DNA of 55,140 nucleotides from Planctomycetota bacterium (GCA_020848735.1 JADLHO010000115.1:1-55140); one strand, 5' to 3'. Shown: positions 1 to 8,391, numbered from the stretch's first letter. The notes: generated by a model not told the origin, from the letters alone. Numbers and translations are program-made.

Positions 1-1572
1 CCGGTCAGCCGTGATTGGGATGCGATCGACCGCCGCAGCGACGCCGCCGCGTTGCGCGCCTCGATCCGCTTCCTGGCCGACGACCTGCTCGAGGGTCGCA
101 GCCCGGGCTCGCGCGGCGACGCGCTCGCGCGGCTCTACCTCGCGACGCGCCTGCAGGGCGCGGGCTTCCTGCCGGCCGGAGTCGAGGGTGGCTGGGAACA
201 GCCGGTGCCCATCATCGGCGTCACGGCCAAGGTGTCTTCCCCGTTGAGCGCGACCGGCAAGGACGGCACGCGCGTGGGATTCGTCGCCCCCGACGACTAC
301 ACCTGCCAGGCCGGACGTGCCGAGCCGCGCTCCGAATGGCGCCAGGCCGGGCTCGTCTTCGTGGGCTACGGCATCACCGCCCCCGAGCAGCGCTGGGACG
401 ATTGGAAGGGCGTCGACGTGCGCGGGAAGGTCGTGCTCGTGATGAACAACGACCCCGAGAGCGACCCCGAGCTCTTCGCGGGCAAGCGACGGCTCTATTA
501 CGGGCGCTGGTCGTACAAGTACGAGGAGGCCGCGCGTCGCGGCGCGATCGGAGCGATCGTCATCCACACGACGCCGTCCGCGGGCTACCCGTTCCAGGTC
601 ATCCAGGCCGGTCAGGGGGGCGAGCACTTCGCCCTGCCACCGGCGGAGGGCGTGCCGTCGCTGGCCATCCAGGCGTGGTGCAGCGAGGACGCGGCGCGGA
701 AGCTCGCGCAGCTCGGCGGGCACGACCTCGACACGCTGCGCGCGCAGGCGGAGACCCGCGCCTTCGCACCCGTCGATCTCGGCGTGACCCTCGACCTCGC
801 GACCGAGAACAGCTCGCGCGAGATCCGCTCCGCGAACGTCATCGGACTGCTGCGCGGCAGCGATCCGAAGCTGCGCGACGAGCACGTGGTCGTCACGGCG
901 CACTTCGATCACCTCGGCCGCGGGCGCGAGCGCAACGGCGACGATCTCTACAACGGTGCCGTCGACAATGCGTCCGGTTGCGGCGCCGCGCTCGAACTCG
1001 CGCGCGTGCTCGGCGGACTCGACCCGGCGCCGCGCCGTTCGGTGCTGGTCGTCTTCGTCACCGGCGAGGAGTCGGGCCTCATCGGCTCGCGTTGGTATGC
1101 GCAGACGCCGACCGTGCCGATCCGGTCGATCGTCGCGAACTTCAACCTCGACGGCATGAACATCTGGGGGGCCACCGAGGACCTCGAGATGATCGGCCAC
1201 GGCAAGAGCGAGCTCAGCGCGTTGGCGGAGACCGTCGCGAAGCGGCGCGGCCGCCGCATCGAGGCGGACAAGCAGCCCGAGCTCGGCCTCTTCTATCGCT
1301 CGGACCACTTCTCCTTCGCGCAGGTCGGCGTGCCTTCGGCGTACTTCAAGGCCGGCGGCGACTTCCTCGAGAACCGCGAGGGGCGGCAGCGTCTCAAGGC
1401 CTCCTACACGACGGTGCATTACCACCAGCCCAGCGACCAATACGACCCGCGCTGGCTCCTCGATGGTGCCGCGGCCGATCTGCGCCTGATCGTCGAGTGC
1501 CTCGTGCGTTGCGCCGACGCCGACGCGCCGCCGCGCTGGACGCCGGGGGACGAGTTCGAGGCGCGGCGCTAG
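1..1572 (+). CDS. M28 family zinc metallopeptidase with PA-type insert (5' end missing)
   Basis: The reading frame is open from base 1, so the true start lies before the window; 523 residues are visible. The opening text (RASIRFLADDLLEGRSPGSR) is the usual N-terminal segment of secreted M28 aminopeptidases. About 340-800 encodes a PA-like insert. The di-zinc site is clear: AHFDHLG near 898-918, GAVDNASG near 957-978, TGEESGLIGS near 1060-1089, a NLDGMN segment near 1144, and SDHFSFAQ near 1300-1323. The family removes N-terminal residues from peptides, usually outside the cytoplasm; the expected signal peptide would be upstream of the window. Substrate is unknown. Family call is firm; the number of missing residues is not known. 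Confidence 0.93.
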   Translation, partial: PVSRDWDAIDRRSDAAALRASIRFLADDLLEGRSPGSRGDALARLYLATRLQGAGFLPAGVEGGWEQPVPIIGVTAKVSSPLSATGKDGTRVGFVAPDDYTCQAGRAEPRSEWRQAGLVFVGYGITAPEQRWDDWKGVDVRGKVVLVMNNDPESDPELFAGKRRLYYGRWSYKYEEAARRGAIGAIVIHTTPSAGYPFQVIQAGQGGEHFALPPAEGVPSLAIQAWCSEDAARKLAQLGGHDLDTLRAQAETRAFAPVDLGVTLDLATENSSREIRSANVIGLLRGSDPKLRDEHVVVTAHFDHLGRGRERNGDDLYNGAVDNASGCGAALELARVLGGLDPAPRRSVLVVFVTGEESGLIGSRWYAQTPTVPIRSIVANFNLDGMNIWGATEDLEMIGHGKSELSALAETVAKRRGRRIEADKQPELGLFYRSDHFSFAQVGVPSAYFKAGGDFLENREGRQRLKASYTTVHYHQPSDQYDPRWLLDGAAADLRLIVECLVRCADADAPPRWTPGDEFEARR

Positions 1573-1625
1573 GCCGCGCTGCGGACCTGGTGACGCGGCG
1601 CGGGGCCCGCGACTATGGGGGGGCG

Positions 1626-2801
1626 ATGCCGATGCGAACCGTGAGCTTCTTCGCCGCGCTGGCGCCGTTCGTCGCCGCGCTGCTTCCCGCTCAGGAGCCG
1701 AAGAGTCCGGCGATCCGCGGTCGCCTCGTCGACCCCGCCGGGCAGCCGCTCGCCGAGGGCAGCGAGGTGCGGGCGCGCGTCACCTGGCACGGCAACCCAC
1801 CCTCGGGGATCGAACCGGCGCTCGAGCCCTTGGTCGTCGGGCCGGGCGGCAGCTTCGAGATCCCCCCGCGCTGGGCCAGCCCGGGCCCGGACCCGGACCC
1901 GCGGTCGGGCCACTGGCTGCACATCGAGCACCGCGATCGCGAGTTCCGTCGCTCGCGCGTGTTCGTCCCATTGCCCGCCGTGGCCGGGACCTTCACGCTG
2001 CAACCCGAGGAGTGCCTCGCGAGCGGCAGCTTCGCCGACGAGGCGGGTGCCGCCCTGTCGCCCTGGATGGCGCGGATCGAGGTCCTGCCGCGTGAGGAGC
2101 TCGTCGGCCCCGGCGTCCGGGCGCTTCTCGATCCGCGGATCGAGTACGGGCAAGGGAGCTTCCAGGTCTTCGGCTGGCGCGGCGAGGGCTCGTTCCAGCT
2201 GCGCGCCTTCTACCTCTACCACGGCCCGAGCTCGCCCGATCTGCCCTTCGAGTTCGGCGCGAACGACCTCGAGCTCACCCTTCCCGCGACCGGGCACCTG
2301 CAGGTGCGGCTCGACTGCCCGAAGCTCTTCCCCGAGCGCGCCGCGTTCGCGGTGATGCGTGACCCGACGAGCGGAGTCGAGGTCCAGCGCCACTTCCTCA
2401 TTCCGCGAGACGCGACCAACATCCGGCTGCGCACCGGTCGCCACGCGGTCACGTGCGAGCTGAACGGAGTCACCGTGGCGGACTACGGGGTCGTCGAGAT
2501 CGCGCACGAGAAGACCCACGAGGTCACGCTCGACCTCTCGCAGGTGCGCGTGTTCGTGATCGAGGTCGTCGATACCGACGGCCGGCCGATCCCCGCGGCG
2601 CGCGTGCGTGCCGTGGGCTCGCCCGACGAACCGCTCGCGCGGCAGCCGGTGCGCGTCGGCGACTCGCAGCGGCACGCGTTCGTCGTCGCCACCACGAAGG
2701 AGAGCGTCGATCTCGAGGTCTCCGAGTTCGGTTACGAGACGAGGATCGAGCGCGAGGTGCGGGGAGAGCGAGTCCTCGTGCTCGAGAAGAAGCTGCGTTA
2801 G
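1626..2801 (+). CDS. Secreted protein with carboxypeptidase-regulatory-like domains
   Basis: 391 residues. The ATG at 1626 follows a TATGGG hexamer at 1614-1619 and opens a signal peptide (hydrophobic FFAALAPFVAALL, then AQ-EP), which makes it a better start than the far upstream one allowed by the open frame. After the signal, IRGRLVDPAGQPLAEGSEV is the first strand pair of a carboxypeptidase regulatory-like (transthyretin-fold) domain, and a second copy follows late (VFVIEVVDTDGRPIPAARVRAV, about residues 305-330). No catalytic motif is seen, so it is probably a structural or binding protein of the envelope. It lies 53 nt after the M28 gene. Its stop and that of the opposite gene share the bases at 2798-2801. 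Confidence 0.8.
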   Translation: MPMRTVSFFAALAPFVAALLPAQEPKSPAIRGRLVDPAGQPLAEGSEVRARVTWHGNPPSGIEPALEPLVVGPGGSFEIPPRWASPGPDPDPRSGHWLHIEHRDREFRRSRVFVPLPAVAGTFTLQPEECLASGSFADEAGAALSPWMARIEVLPREELVGPGVRALLDPRIEYGQGSFQVFGWRGEGSFQLRAFYLYHGPSSPDLPFEFGANDLELTLPATGHLQVRLDCPKLFPERAAFAVMRDPTSGVEVQRHFLIPRDATNIRLRTGRHAVTCELNGVTVADYGVVEIAHEKTHEVTLDLSQVRVFVIEVVDTDGRPIPAARVRAVGSPDEPLARQPVRVGDSQRHAFVVATTKESVDLEVSEFGYETRIEREVRGERVLVLEKKLR

Positions 2802-3832
2802 CCCGCGGGCTTCGGCTCCTTGCCGGCCGTTCCGCTCTTCGCGCTGCTCTCGCTCTTCTCGTCCTTCGCGGCGCTGCCGGTGACCGCCTGGATGCCGCGG
2901 AGGATCAGGCTGTCGCTGAAGCCGGCGACGAAGGCGCAGGCGAGCACGACGGAGCTGCTCACGGTGCCGATGTTGAGGATGCCCGAACGCAGGAAGAGCC
3001 AGACCACCAGCGCGGCCGTGACGCCGAGCGCCGGGCGCAGGGTCGTGATGTAGCCGTCGAGGACCTGATCCGGCACGCGGCGCAGGTTCCGCGCGGAGGC
3101 GACGAGCTGCGAGAGGGCGCTGAAGGAGCCGCCGAGGCTGCCCATCAGGCAGATGCCGAGGACCAGATGACCCGTCGGCGCGATCTCGGTGAACAGCGAG
3201 GTCGAGCGCCAGACCAGGATCGTGAAGCCGATCGTCGCGGCGACCATCATGGTCAGCAGGATCACGACCTGCTGCGCGAAGAGCTGATTGCGTTGGTGGA
3301 TCCCCTGCAGCCCCTCGTCGAGGAGCTGCATGGCGGCCTGGAGTTGGGGAACGCTCGGTGTCCTCGGCTTCGCGGTCGAGCCGTCCACACCCTCCGCTGC
3401 CGTCGCGGGCAGATCGATGAGCAGGGCGAGGATCGCCTCGCGTCGCCAGGCCGAGAGCTTGCCCGCGGCATTGGCTTCGGCGCGGATCGTCGTCGCGCGT
3501 GCCCTGCGCAGCTCGTCGTCGTCGAAGCGCACCGCGATGCGCCGCGCGGTGTTGAACTGCGACCAGCCGGAGTGCAGCCGGTGTCGGATCGCGAGGGCGC
3601 GTGCACATGCCAGCGCGTCGCTGAGTTCCGGCAGCTGCGAGAATCGGGGATCGCTCGCCACCTCGATCCGCAGCGAGTCGATCGCCGCGAGCAGGCGTTC
3701 CCGCCGCAGCCGCAGGCCGCTGAGCCAGCCCGCGTCGGCGAGGGTCTCGCCGCGCTGCCAGCCGGAACCGCGCGACTCCGGGACCGCCGCCGTCGTCGTC
3801 GTCGATTCCACGTTCGTCGTCTCCAGGGCCAT
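2798..3832 (-). CDS. Membrane protein of unknown function, soluble N-terminus and four TM helices
   Basis: 344 residues from the ATG at 3832, which has a good ribosome binding site (GAGGAGAA 5 nt upstream); the open frame extends further up to 4036 but that part is Arg/Ser-rich and overlaps the next gene. Residues 1 to about 180 are soluble and helical; four hydrophobic helices follow: VVILLTMMVAATIGFTILVW, LVLGICLMGSLGGSFSAL, ALGVTAALVVWLFL and VVLACAFVAGFSDSLIL. The C-terminal tail is charged (KDEKSESSAKS). I recognise the helical part as a type seen in other bacterial membrane proteins but know no function for it. It is the last gene of the minus-strand run that starts at 8341. Confidence 0.8.
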   Translation of the reverse strand: MALETTNVESTTTTAAVPESRGSGWQRGETLADAGWLSGLRLRRERLLAAIDSLRIEVASDPRFSQLPELSDALACARALAIRHRLHSGWSQFNTARRIAVRFDDDELRRARATTIRAEANAAGKLSAWRREAILALLIDLPATAAEGVDGSTAKPRTPSVPQLQAAMQLLDEGLQGIHQRNQLFAQQVVILLTMMVAATIGFTILVWRSTSLFTEIAPTGHLVLGICLMGSLGGSFSALSQLVASARNLRRVPDQVLDGYITTLRPALGVTAALVVWLFLRSGILNIGTVSSSVVLACAFVAGFSDSLILRGIQAVTGSAAKDEKSESSAKSGTAGKEPKPAG

Positions 3833-3950
3833 GGTGTTCTCCTCGCAACCTTCTTCGCTCGACCGCGACGCGCCCCATGCACGCCGCGGGCGCGATCGTG
3901 GAGCGGCCGCGATGGGATTGCAATGAACGAGCCGACGCACGCCGGCGGCC

Positions 3951-5282
3951 TCAGGGCAGGACCACGCTCCGCGTCGGCAGGAAGCCCGGATCGAAGCGCT
4001 CGGCGAACTCGGCGAGCAGGACCGCGCTCTCCGCACGCGGGGTGCGGCGGTACTCCTTCCCGTTCCAGCGCACGAGCACCTGGCCCTTCGGATCGCACAT
4101 CGCGTCGTCGAGGAGGAGCCGCAGCTTCTTCACGTGGCGGGTGTTCAGCGTGATGCGGCCGGGCTCGTCGAGCGTCGCGTCGAGATGGGCGGTGTGGTCG
4201 TCGAGGAGGCGCTGCACCTTGGCGCGGCGCGCGGTCTCGTCGAGGGGTTCCCACTCGGCGGCGGGGAAGCGCAGCGGCGGCTCCTCGCGGACCTCGCGGG
4301 TGTCGTAGCCGAGGATCTCGCACCAGAACGCGCGGCCCTCGTTCGCGCGCGCGGCATGACGCACGACGCGCGTGGGGCGTGGGTCGCGACGCACGGCGCC
4401 GAGCCAGGCGACCCAGTCGACGGCGCCGAACTCGAACGAATGGCCGAGCTGCTCGAACTCGATGAGCTTCGCGTCGGTCGCGCCGGCGCGCGCGAGGCGC
4501 TCGAACGCGAGGCGGACGTTCTCGACGAGGCGCGGATCGTCGCGGCTCCCCTGCAGATCGCGGATGGGGACCGTCGCCAGGTTCTCGACGTAGCGCAGGT
4601 TGTTCTGACCCTGCCCGGGATTGAGGCGCGGCCCGCCGATCATGGGCGCGAGCGCGGCGAAGCGATCGGGCTGACGCGCGCCGAGGTCCCAGGTGAGATG
4701 GCCACCGCGGCTGATCCCGGAGAGCACGACGCGATCCGGATCGATGCGCCACTGCCGCCGCGCCCAGCGGATCGCGCTGAGAGCGATCTCGCGCTCGCGG
4801 TCCTCGTAGCGATAGCCGTCGTTCGCGCCGGACTCGGAGGGGGCGATCACGATCGCGGGCAGGGCGCGCGCGACCTCGGCCCAGAGCCGCGGCTGGCCCT
4901 CGCCGCTCGCGCCCGTGCCGTGGGCTTGCAGGATGAGCGCGAAGGTCTGCGACGGCTCGATGGCCGCGGGCGCCCAGATCCAGAGCTCGGTCTCCTCCTC
5001 GGCCTTGCCGTTCCAGAGGGGCACGGTGATGCGCGAAGGGCCGCTGCGTGCGTCGACGCGTGGGGCGAACGCGATCATGGCGCTGCGCCAGTCCTCGAGC
5101 CGCACGGGCAGCTTCGCGAGTTCCTTGGCCTTCGCCGCGCGCGCCGCCGGCGCGGGCAGATCGACGAGCTCGGCGAGGAGTGCCGCGGGGTCCGGTGCCG
5201 GGGCAGGTGACGGCTCCTGCGCCGGCGACGCGACGAGGAGCGCGATGCACGCCAAGGCAGCTCGGGCGGCGCTTCGGATCAC
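3951..5282 (-). CDS. Secreted alpha/beta-hydrolase (esterase-like)
   Basis: 443 residues from a GTG at 5282, followed by a signal peptide (ARAALACIALLVASPAQ). The hydrolase domain spans about residues 85-290: LILQAHGTG gives the oxyanion region, GISRGG has the nucleophile Ser191, GSRDDP offers Asp248/249 and LGHSF offers His281. The shape is close to the PHB-depolymerase/feruloyl-esterase-like group often found in Planctomycetota. Residues about 300-443 form an extra C-terminal domain with no motif I recognise. A TATCCT hexamer at 5290-5295 lies 7 nt before the start, so it may have its own promoter although the selenoprotein gene ends only 21 nt upstream. The substrate cannot be told from the sequence. 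Confidence 0.85.
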   Translation of the reverse strand: MIRSAARAALACIALLVASPAQEPSPAPAPDPAALLAELVDLPAPAARAAKAKELAKLPVRLEDWRSAMIAFAPRVDARSGPSRITVPLWNGKAEEETELWIWAPAAIEPSQTFALILQAHGTGASGEGQPRLWAEVARALPAIVIAPSESGANDGYRYEDREREIALSAIRWARRQWRIDPDRVVLSGISRGGHLTWDLGARQPDRFAALAPMIGGPRLNPGQGQNNLRYVENLATVPIRDLQGSRDDPRLVENVRLAFERLARAGATDAKLIEFEQLGHSFEFGAVDWVAWLGAVRRDPRPTRVVRHAARANEGRAFWCEILGYDTREVREEPPLRFPAAEWEPLDETARRAKVQRLLDDHTAHLDATLDEPGRITLNTRHVKKLRLLLDDAMCDPKGQVLVRWNGKEYRRTPRAESAVLLAEFAERFDPGFLPTRSVVLP

Positions 5283-5289
5283 GCGGCGC

Positions 5290-5295
5290 AGGATA
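5290..5295 (-). promoter_or_regulatory. -10-like hexamer TATCCT before the esterase start
   Basis: TATCCT on the minus strand, 7 nt before the GTG at 5282. This spacing would put the transcription start at or next to the start codon. No clear -35 box. One of a series of such sites in this window. Confidence 0.4.
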
Positions 5296-5303
5296 CGCGG
5301 AGT

Positions 5304-6431
5304 TCAGCGGCGCTTGGGTGCCTCGGCCGCGTTGCGCGCGAGCTCCGCCTCGATCGCCTTGCCGAGCTCGTCGGGCGCGAAGCCCTCGGGACCGGGGCGT
5401 CCGACGTACGCGATGCGGCCGTCCTTGCCGACGAGCACGAGGCGGTCGGGCCAGGCGTCATAGGCGCGATTCACGGCGTCGTCGATCCGATCGACGACGG
5501 CGTCGATGCCCTCGAGCCCGAGGCCGTGCACGCATTGCGTGGCGACCGCGCGGCGCTCGGCGTCGTCGAGCGGGTCCTCGACGAGCGGACCGCGCAGGTT
5601 CGGCATCGCGCCGTCGAGTGCGTGCGCTTCGCGGATGTAGACGAGCAGGAACTCCACGGCCTCGCCGTGCCGCTCCGCGAGTTCCTTCAGCCGACCGGCC
5701 GAAGCGCGGAAGGGGGGTCAAGTCCAGGAGCCGAAGATCAACGCCACCGGCCGCTGGCCTGCGAAGCCGGACAGCCGCAGCGTCGTCGCCGCGGTCTGTG
5801 GCTCCTCGCCGTCACCCGGCTCCGCCGCGAGCCGCGGCAGTTCGAAGTCGGGCGCGGTCTCGCCGACCCGCGGCGCGGAATCGCGCACGGGGCCGAGCTC
5901 GGCGTCGGCGAGGCGATCGTCGCGGTCGAGATCGAGCCGCGTGAACAGGAGCTCGAGCTCGGCGGCGCGGAGCGCTCCGTCGTCGTCGGCGTCGAAGGGC
6001 GCGAGCAGGGCCTCGGCGCGCACCCGCGGCAGGCCGAAGGCGAGCGGCGAGACGGCCCCGTCGATGCTGTTCGCGCGCAGCCAGGCCTGCCACTCGGCGC
6101 GCGTGAGCGTGCCATCGCCGTCGTCGTCGGCGCTGCGCAGCGCGCGCCCGAATCCACGCAGCTCCGCGCGGGCTCCCTCGGCGCGGCGCCGTGCGGTGAA
6201 GTCGTTCGCGGTGAGTCGGCCGTCGCCGTCGCGATCGAGGCGCGCGAAGGCTGCCTCGCCGCGCGCGTACTCGCTGCGCGCGATGACGCCGTCGCGGTTC
6301 CGGTCGTGGCGTTCGGCGAGCACGCGCCACGCGGCGTCGGGCTCCGTCCGGCGTTCGCGCTGGGCGACCGCATCGGCGAGCGGCGCGAGCAGGGCGGCGA
6401 GCGCGAGGCAGAGGGCGCGGTGTTCGATCAT
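5304..6431 (-). CDS. Selenocysteine iodothyronine-deiodinase-like protein with N-terminal EF-hand array
   Basis: 375 residues when the in-frame TGA at 5718-5720 is read as selenocysteine (residue 238). The ATG at 6431 follows GGAG and opens a signal peptide (residues 1-24). Five EF-hand-type loops follow at about 43-54, 66-77, 102-113, 147-158 and 167-178, with the DxDxDG pattern best in the second and third. From about residue 188 the protein is a thioredoxin-fold redoxin: GETAPDFELP, then VALIFGSWT-Sec-PPF, which matches the deiodinase active site (GS-x-T-Sec-P-[PS]-F). After the UGA the frame continues without a shift through EFLLVYIREAH and WPDRLVLVGKDGRIAYVG, both typical of deiodinases. 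The final stop is a second TGA at 5304-5306. Deiodinases reductively remove iodine from thyronines; in bacteria the substrate is unknown, and reductive dehalogenation or a thiol-peroxidase-like role are both guesses. The gene before it ends 63 nt upstream. A gene caller would report two broken ORFs here. Confidence 0.88.
5675..5709 (-). promoter_or_regulatory. Bacterial SECIS-like stem-loop after the Sec UGA
   Basis: On the minus strand, CUUCGGCC (5704-5697) pairs with GGCUGAAG (5692-5685) in 8 pairs with one G-U, closing a GGUC loop (5696-5693). CCGCG (5709-5705) pairs with CGCGG (5679-5675) as a lower stem, with a 5-nt bulge on the 3' side. The loop begins 22 nt after the UGA at 5720-5718. 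The E. coli fdhF SECIS also has GGUC in its apical loop at a similar distance, where SelB binds. Folding was done by hand. Confidence 0.75.
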
Positions 6432-6494
6432 GGCAGTCTCCGCGTGCATCAACCCCGGTCGGTCGCGCACGGTTGCGCCGACGGATCCCGGATC

Positions 6495-7763
6495 TCAGCC
6501 CCCATCGGCATGACCGGCCCCGGCACCTTCGTCCCGGCGAGCGGGCGCGAGCGCGGCGTCGCATTCGCCGATGCGACGGCGGACGAACGCGCGGTCCTGG
6601 CTGTGCGGGGCGCCGGCGAGGTAGCGCAACCAGTGCGTGCGCGACTCGGTCCAGCGCTCGAGCTGATGGAGGGTCTCGGCGAGGTTGAAGTGCGCGTCGG
6701 CGTACTCCGGGAGGATCGCGAGGGCCTTGTGGTAGGCGCGGATCGCCGCCTCGAAGCGGCCGAGTTCGGCCAACGCATTGCCGAGGTTGTTCCAGGCCTC
6801 CGCGAAGCCGCCGTCGATCTCGACCGCGTTCATGTAGCGCTGCGCGGCCTCGCCGCTGCGACCCAACGCGTGGAGCGCGTTGCCGAGATTGAACGCGACC
6901 TCGGCCCGCGGGCCGCCCGCGAGCAGCGAGTGGTGGTAGCAGTCCGCGGCCTCCTCCCAACGGCCCTCGGCCTCCGCGGCGACGCCGCGGTCGAACCACG
7001 CCTCGGCGCTGCGCTCGGTGCGATGCGCCGGCAGCGAGTGCGTGGGGGCCGGGCGCTTGGGCGCGTCCTCGAACACGAAGTGCTGCTGACCGCTCGGCTC
7101 GACGACGCGGCCGTCCTCGAGGTGCAGCAGGAGGGCGCCGCCGCGCGAGGCCGCGGCGGTCGCCATCAACGCGCGCGCCGCGCCGGGCATCCAGCCGTCG
7201 AGCTGCCGCAACGAACGCTCGATCTCGGTGAGGCTCGCGCCCGCGTCGAGCAGGCGTTGGAGCGCGCGCGCGTTCGCGACCTGCGCGAAGTCGAAGTAGC
7301 AGAGGCGGCGCACGACGCGCACGGGGGCGATCAGTCCGCGGCGCATCCACGCCCGCAGCCGCGCGATCGGTTCGCGCAGCAGTCGCGTGAGCTGCTCGAG
7401 CGTGTAGAGGTGCGCGAGATCCTCGGCGCGGTCGTGGAGGCCGAGTTCGACGAGGAAGGCCGCCTCGTCGACGATCCGCAGCGTGTGCCCGGCATCCACG
7501 AGCTCGCGCGCGCGGGCGAGACTGCGGGTGGGGCGGCCGTCGCGTTGCAGCGGCCAGCCCTCGAGGCCGAGCACCAGCACGTCGCTGAGCTCGTCGACGA
7601 GCTCCGCGTAGTGCGCGCCGCAGGCCACGATCGCCTCGATCGCCGCCTCGCGCGTCATCGATGCGAGGCGCCCCGTGATCGCGATCACGCGCCCCGCGAG
7701 CGGATGCGCCGCCGTGCCGGGTGCGGGCCGTCGCGGTTCACCGGGCTGATCGGGACCGTTCAC
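6495..7763 (-). CDS. BRCT + MerR-like DNA-binding + TPR protein
   Basis: 422 residues. The GTG at 7763 overlaps the stop of the methyltransferase gene in a GTGA junction (7760-7763), so translation is probably coupled. Residues about 17-100 form a BRCT domain (LAGRVIAITGRLASMTREAA, then DVLVLG and a long helix). Residues about 113-185 look like a MerR-type helix-turn-helix (YTLEQLTRLLREPIARLRAW, then LCYFDFAQV). Residues about 250-400 hold three or four TPR units (AEVAFNLGNALHALGRSGEA; AEAWNNLGNALAELGRFEAA; ADAHFNLAETLHQLERWTES). BRCT and MerR suggest binding to DNA or phosphoprotein; the TPRs suggest a scaffold. No enzyme motif. The three domains are recognisable; the combined function is unknown. 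Confidence 0.85.
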   Translation of the reverse strand: MNGPDQPGEPRRPAPGTAAHPLAGRVIAITGRLASMTREAAIEAIVACGAHYAELVDELSDVLVLGLEGWPLQRDGRPTRSLARARELVDAGHTLRIVDEAAFLVELGLHDRAEDLAHLYTLEQLTRLLREPIARLRAWMRRGLIAPVRVVRRLCYFDFAQVANARALQRLLDAGASLTEIERSLRQLDGWMPGAARALMATAAASRGGALLLHLEDGRVVEPSGQQHFVFEDAPKRPAPTHSLPAHRTERSAEAWFDRGVAAEAEGRWEEAADCYHHSLLAGGPRAEVAFNLGNALHALGRSGEAAQRYMNAVEIDGGFAEAWNNLGNALAELGRFEAAIRAYHKALAILPEYADAHFNLAETLHQLERWTESRTHWLRYLAGAPHSQDRAFVRRRIGECDAALAPARRDEGAGAGHADGG

Positions 7764-8341
7764 ACGAAGAGCTCCGTGAAGCCTTCCGCCGATTGCCAGG
7801 TCAGCAGGCACTGACCCTTGCGGCCGTGGCGCTGCAGCAGCGCCGCGAAGAGCTCCTCCTCGCCGGGCCACGGGAACGCGTAGACGAGGTCGAAGTCGCG
7901 CAGGCGCACCTCGTCCCACGCGCTCGCGGCCTGATCGTCGGTCACGTGGAAGTCGGCATCGAGCAAGGTGCCGAGTTCCTCGCCGCGCGGCAGGAAGGAA
8001 CCCACGACGAAGCGCGGCGCCGCGCCATGCCGCGCCGCGAGGTCCTCCGCGTCTTCGACCAGTTCGGCGCGGCTCTCGATCCCACACGCGTCATAGCCGA
8101 GCAGGTCCGCGATGATCGTCACGAGGCCCTGGCCCGATCCGAGTTCCAGGAAGCTCGAGCTCGCACCGCGTCGTCGCGCGAGTTCGTCGTGCAGCTGGCG
8201 CGGGTCCGCGGCGACGAACCCGTCGAAGCCGGAGCCGCGACCCTCGCGCGCGGCCGCGCGCACGTCGCGACGGCGCTGCGACTGCCGCGCGGCATCCGCG
8301 ATCAGTCGTTCGAGGCGGTCGTCGTCGAGCGCGGTCGGCAC
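7760..8341 (-). CDS. Class I SAM-dependent methyltransferase
   Basis: 193 residues from a GTG at 8341. The SAM-binding glycine motif is ELGSGQG at residues 66-72, followed by YDACGIESRAELVEDA, where the acidic residue after the second strand would bind the ribose. FDLVYAFPWPGEE is the fourth motif region, with PW in place of the NPPY seen in N-methyltransferases. The substrate is unknown. It is the first gene of a minus-strand run and overlaps the BRCT/MerR/TPR gene by 4 nt. Its start and that of hutF are 50 bp apart and divergent, each with a -10-like hexamer. Confidence 0.82.
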   Translation of the reverse strand: MPTALDDDRLERLIADAARQSQRRRDVRAAAREGRGSGFDGFVAADPRQLHDELARRRGASSSFLELGSGQGLVTIIADLLGYDACGIESRAELVEDAEDLAARHGAAPRFVVGSFLPRGEELGTLLDADFHVTDDQAASAWDEVRLRDFDLVYAFPWPGEEELFAALLQRHGRKGQCLLTWQSAEGFTELFV

Positions 8342-8347
8342 GTCGCC

Positions 8348-8353
8348 ACGATA
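8348..8353 (-). promoter_or_regulatory. -10-like hexamer TATCGT before the methyltransferase start
   Basis: TATCGT on the minus strand, 6 nt before the GTG at 8341. No clear -35 box. Divergent from the site at 8377-8382. Confidence 0.4.
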
Positions 8354-8376
8354 GCGACGTCACGCGGCATGTGCGC

Positions 8377-8382
8377 TATGGT
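8377..8382 (+). promoter_or_regulatory. -10-like hexamer TATGGT before hutF
   Basis: CGCTATGGT, 9 nt before the GTG at 8392. The same 9-mer occurs at the same distance before the TTG at 54074, which supports both starts. No clear -35 box. Confidence 0.45.
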
Positions 8383-8391
8383 CGATCGGCC

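Noticed and set aside
5304..6470. Frameshift, sequencing error or pseudogene at the TGA of 5718-5720
   Set aside because: Both sides are in the same frame, the active-site motif needs exactly one residue at the TGA, and a SECIS-like hairpin follows. The run of six Cs next to it could mislead a reader into suspecting an indel.
8371..8391. Upstream GTG as hutF start
   Set aside because: It precedes the TATGGT hexamer and adds residues not found in HutF proteins.
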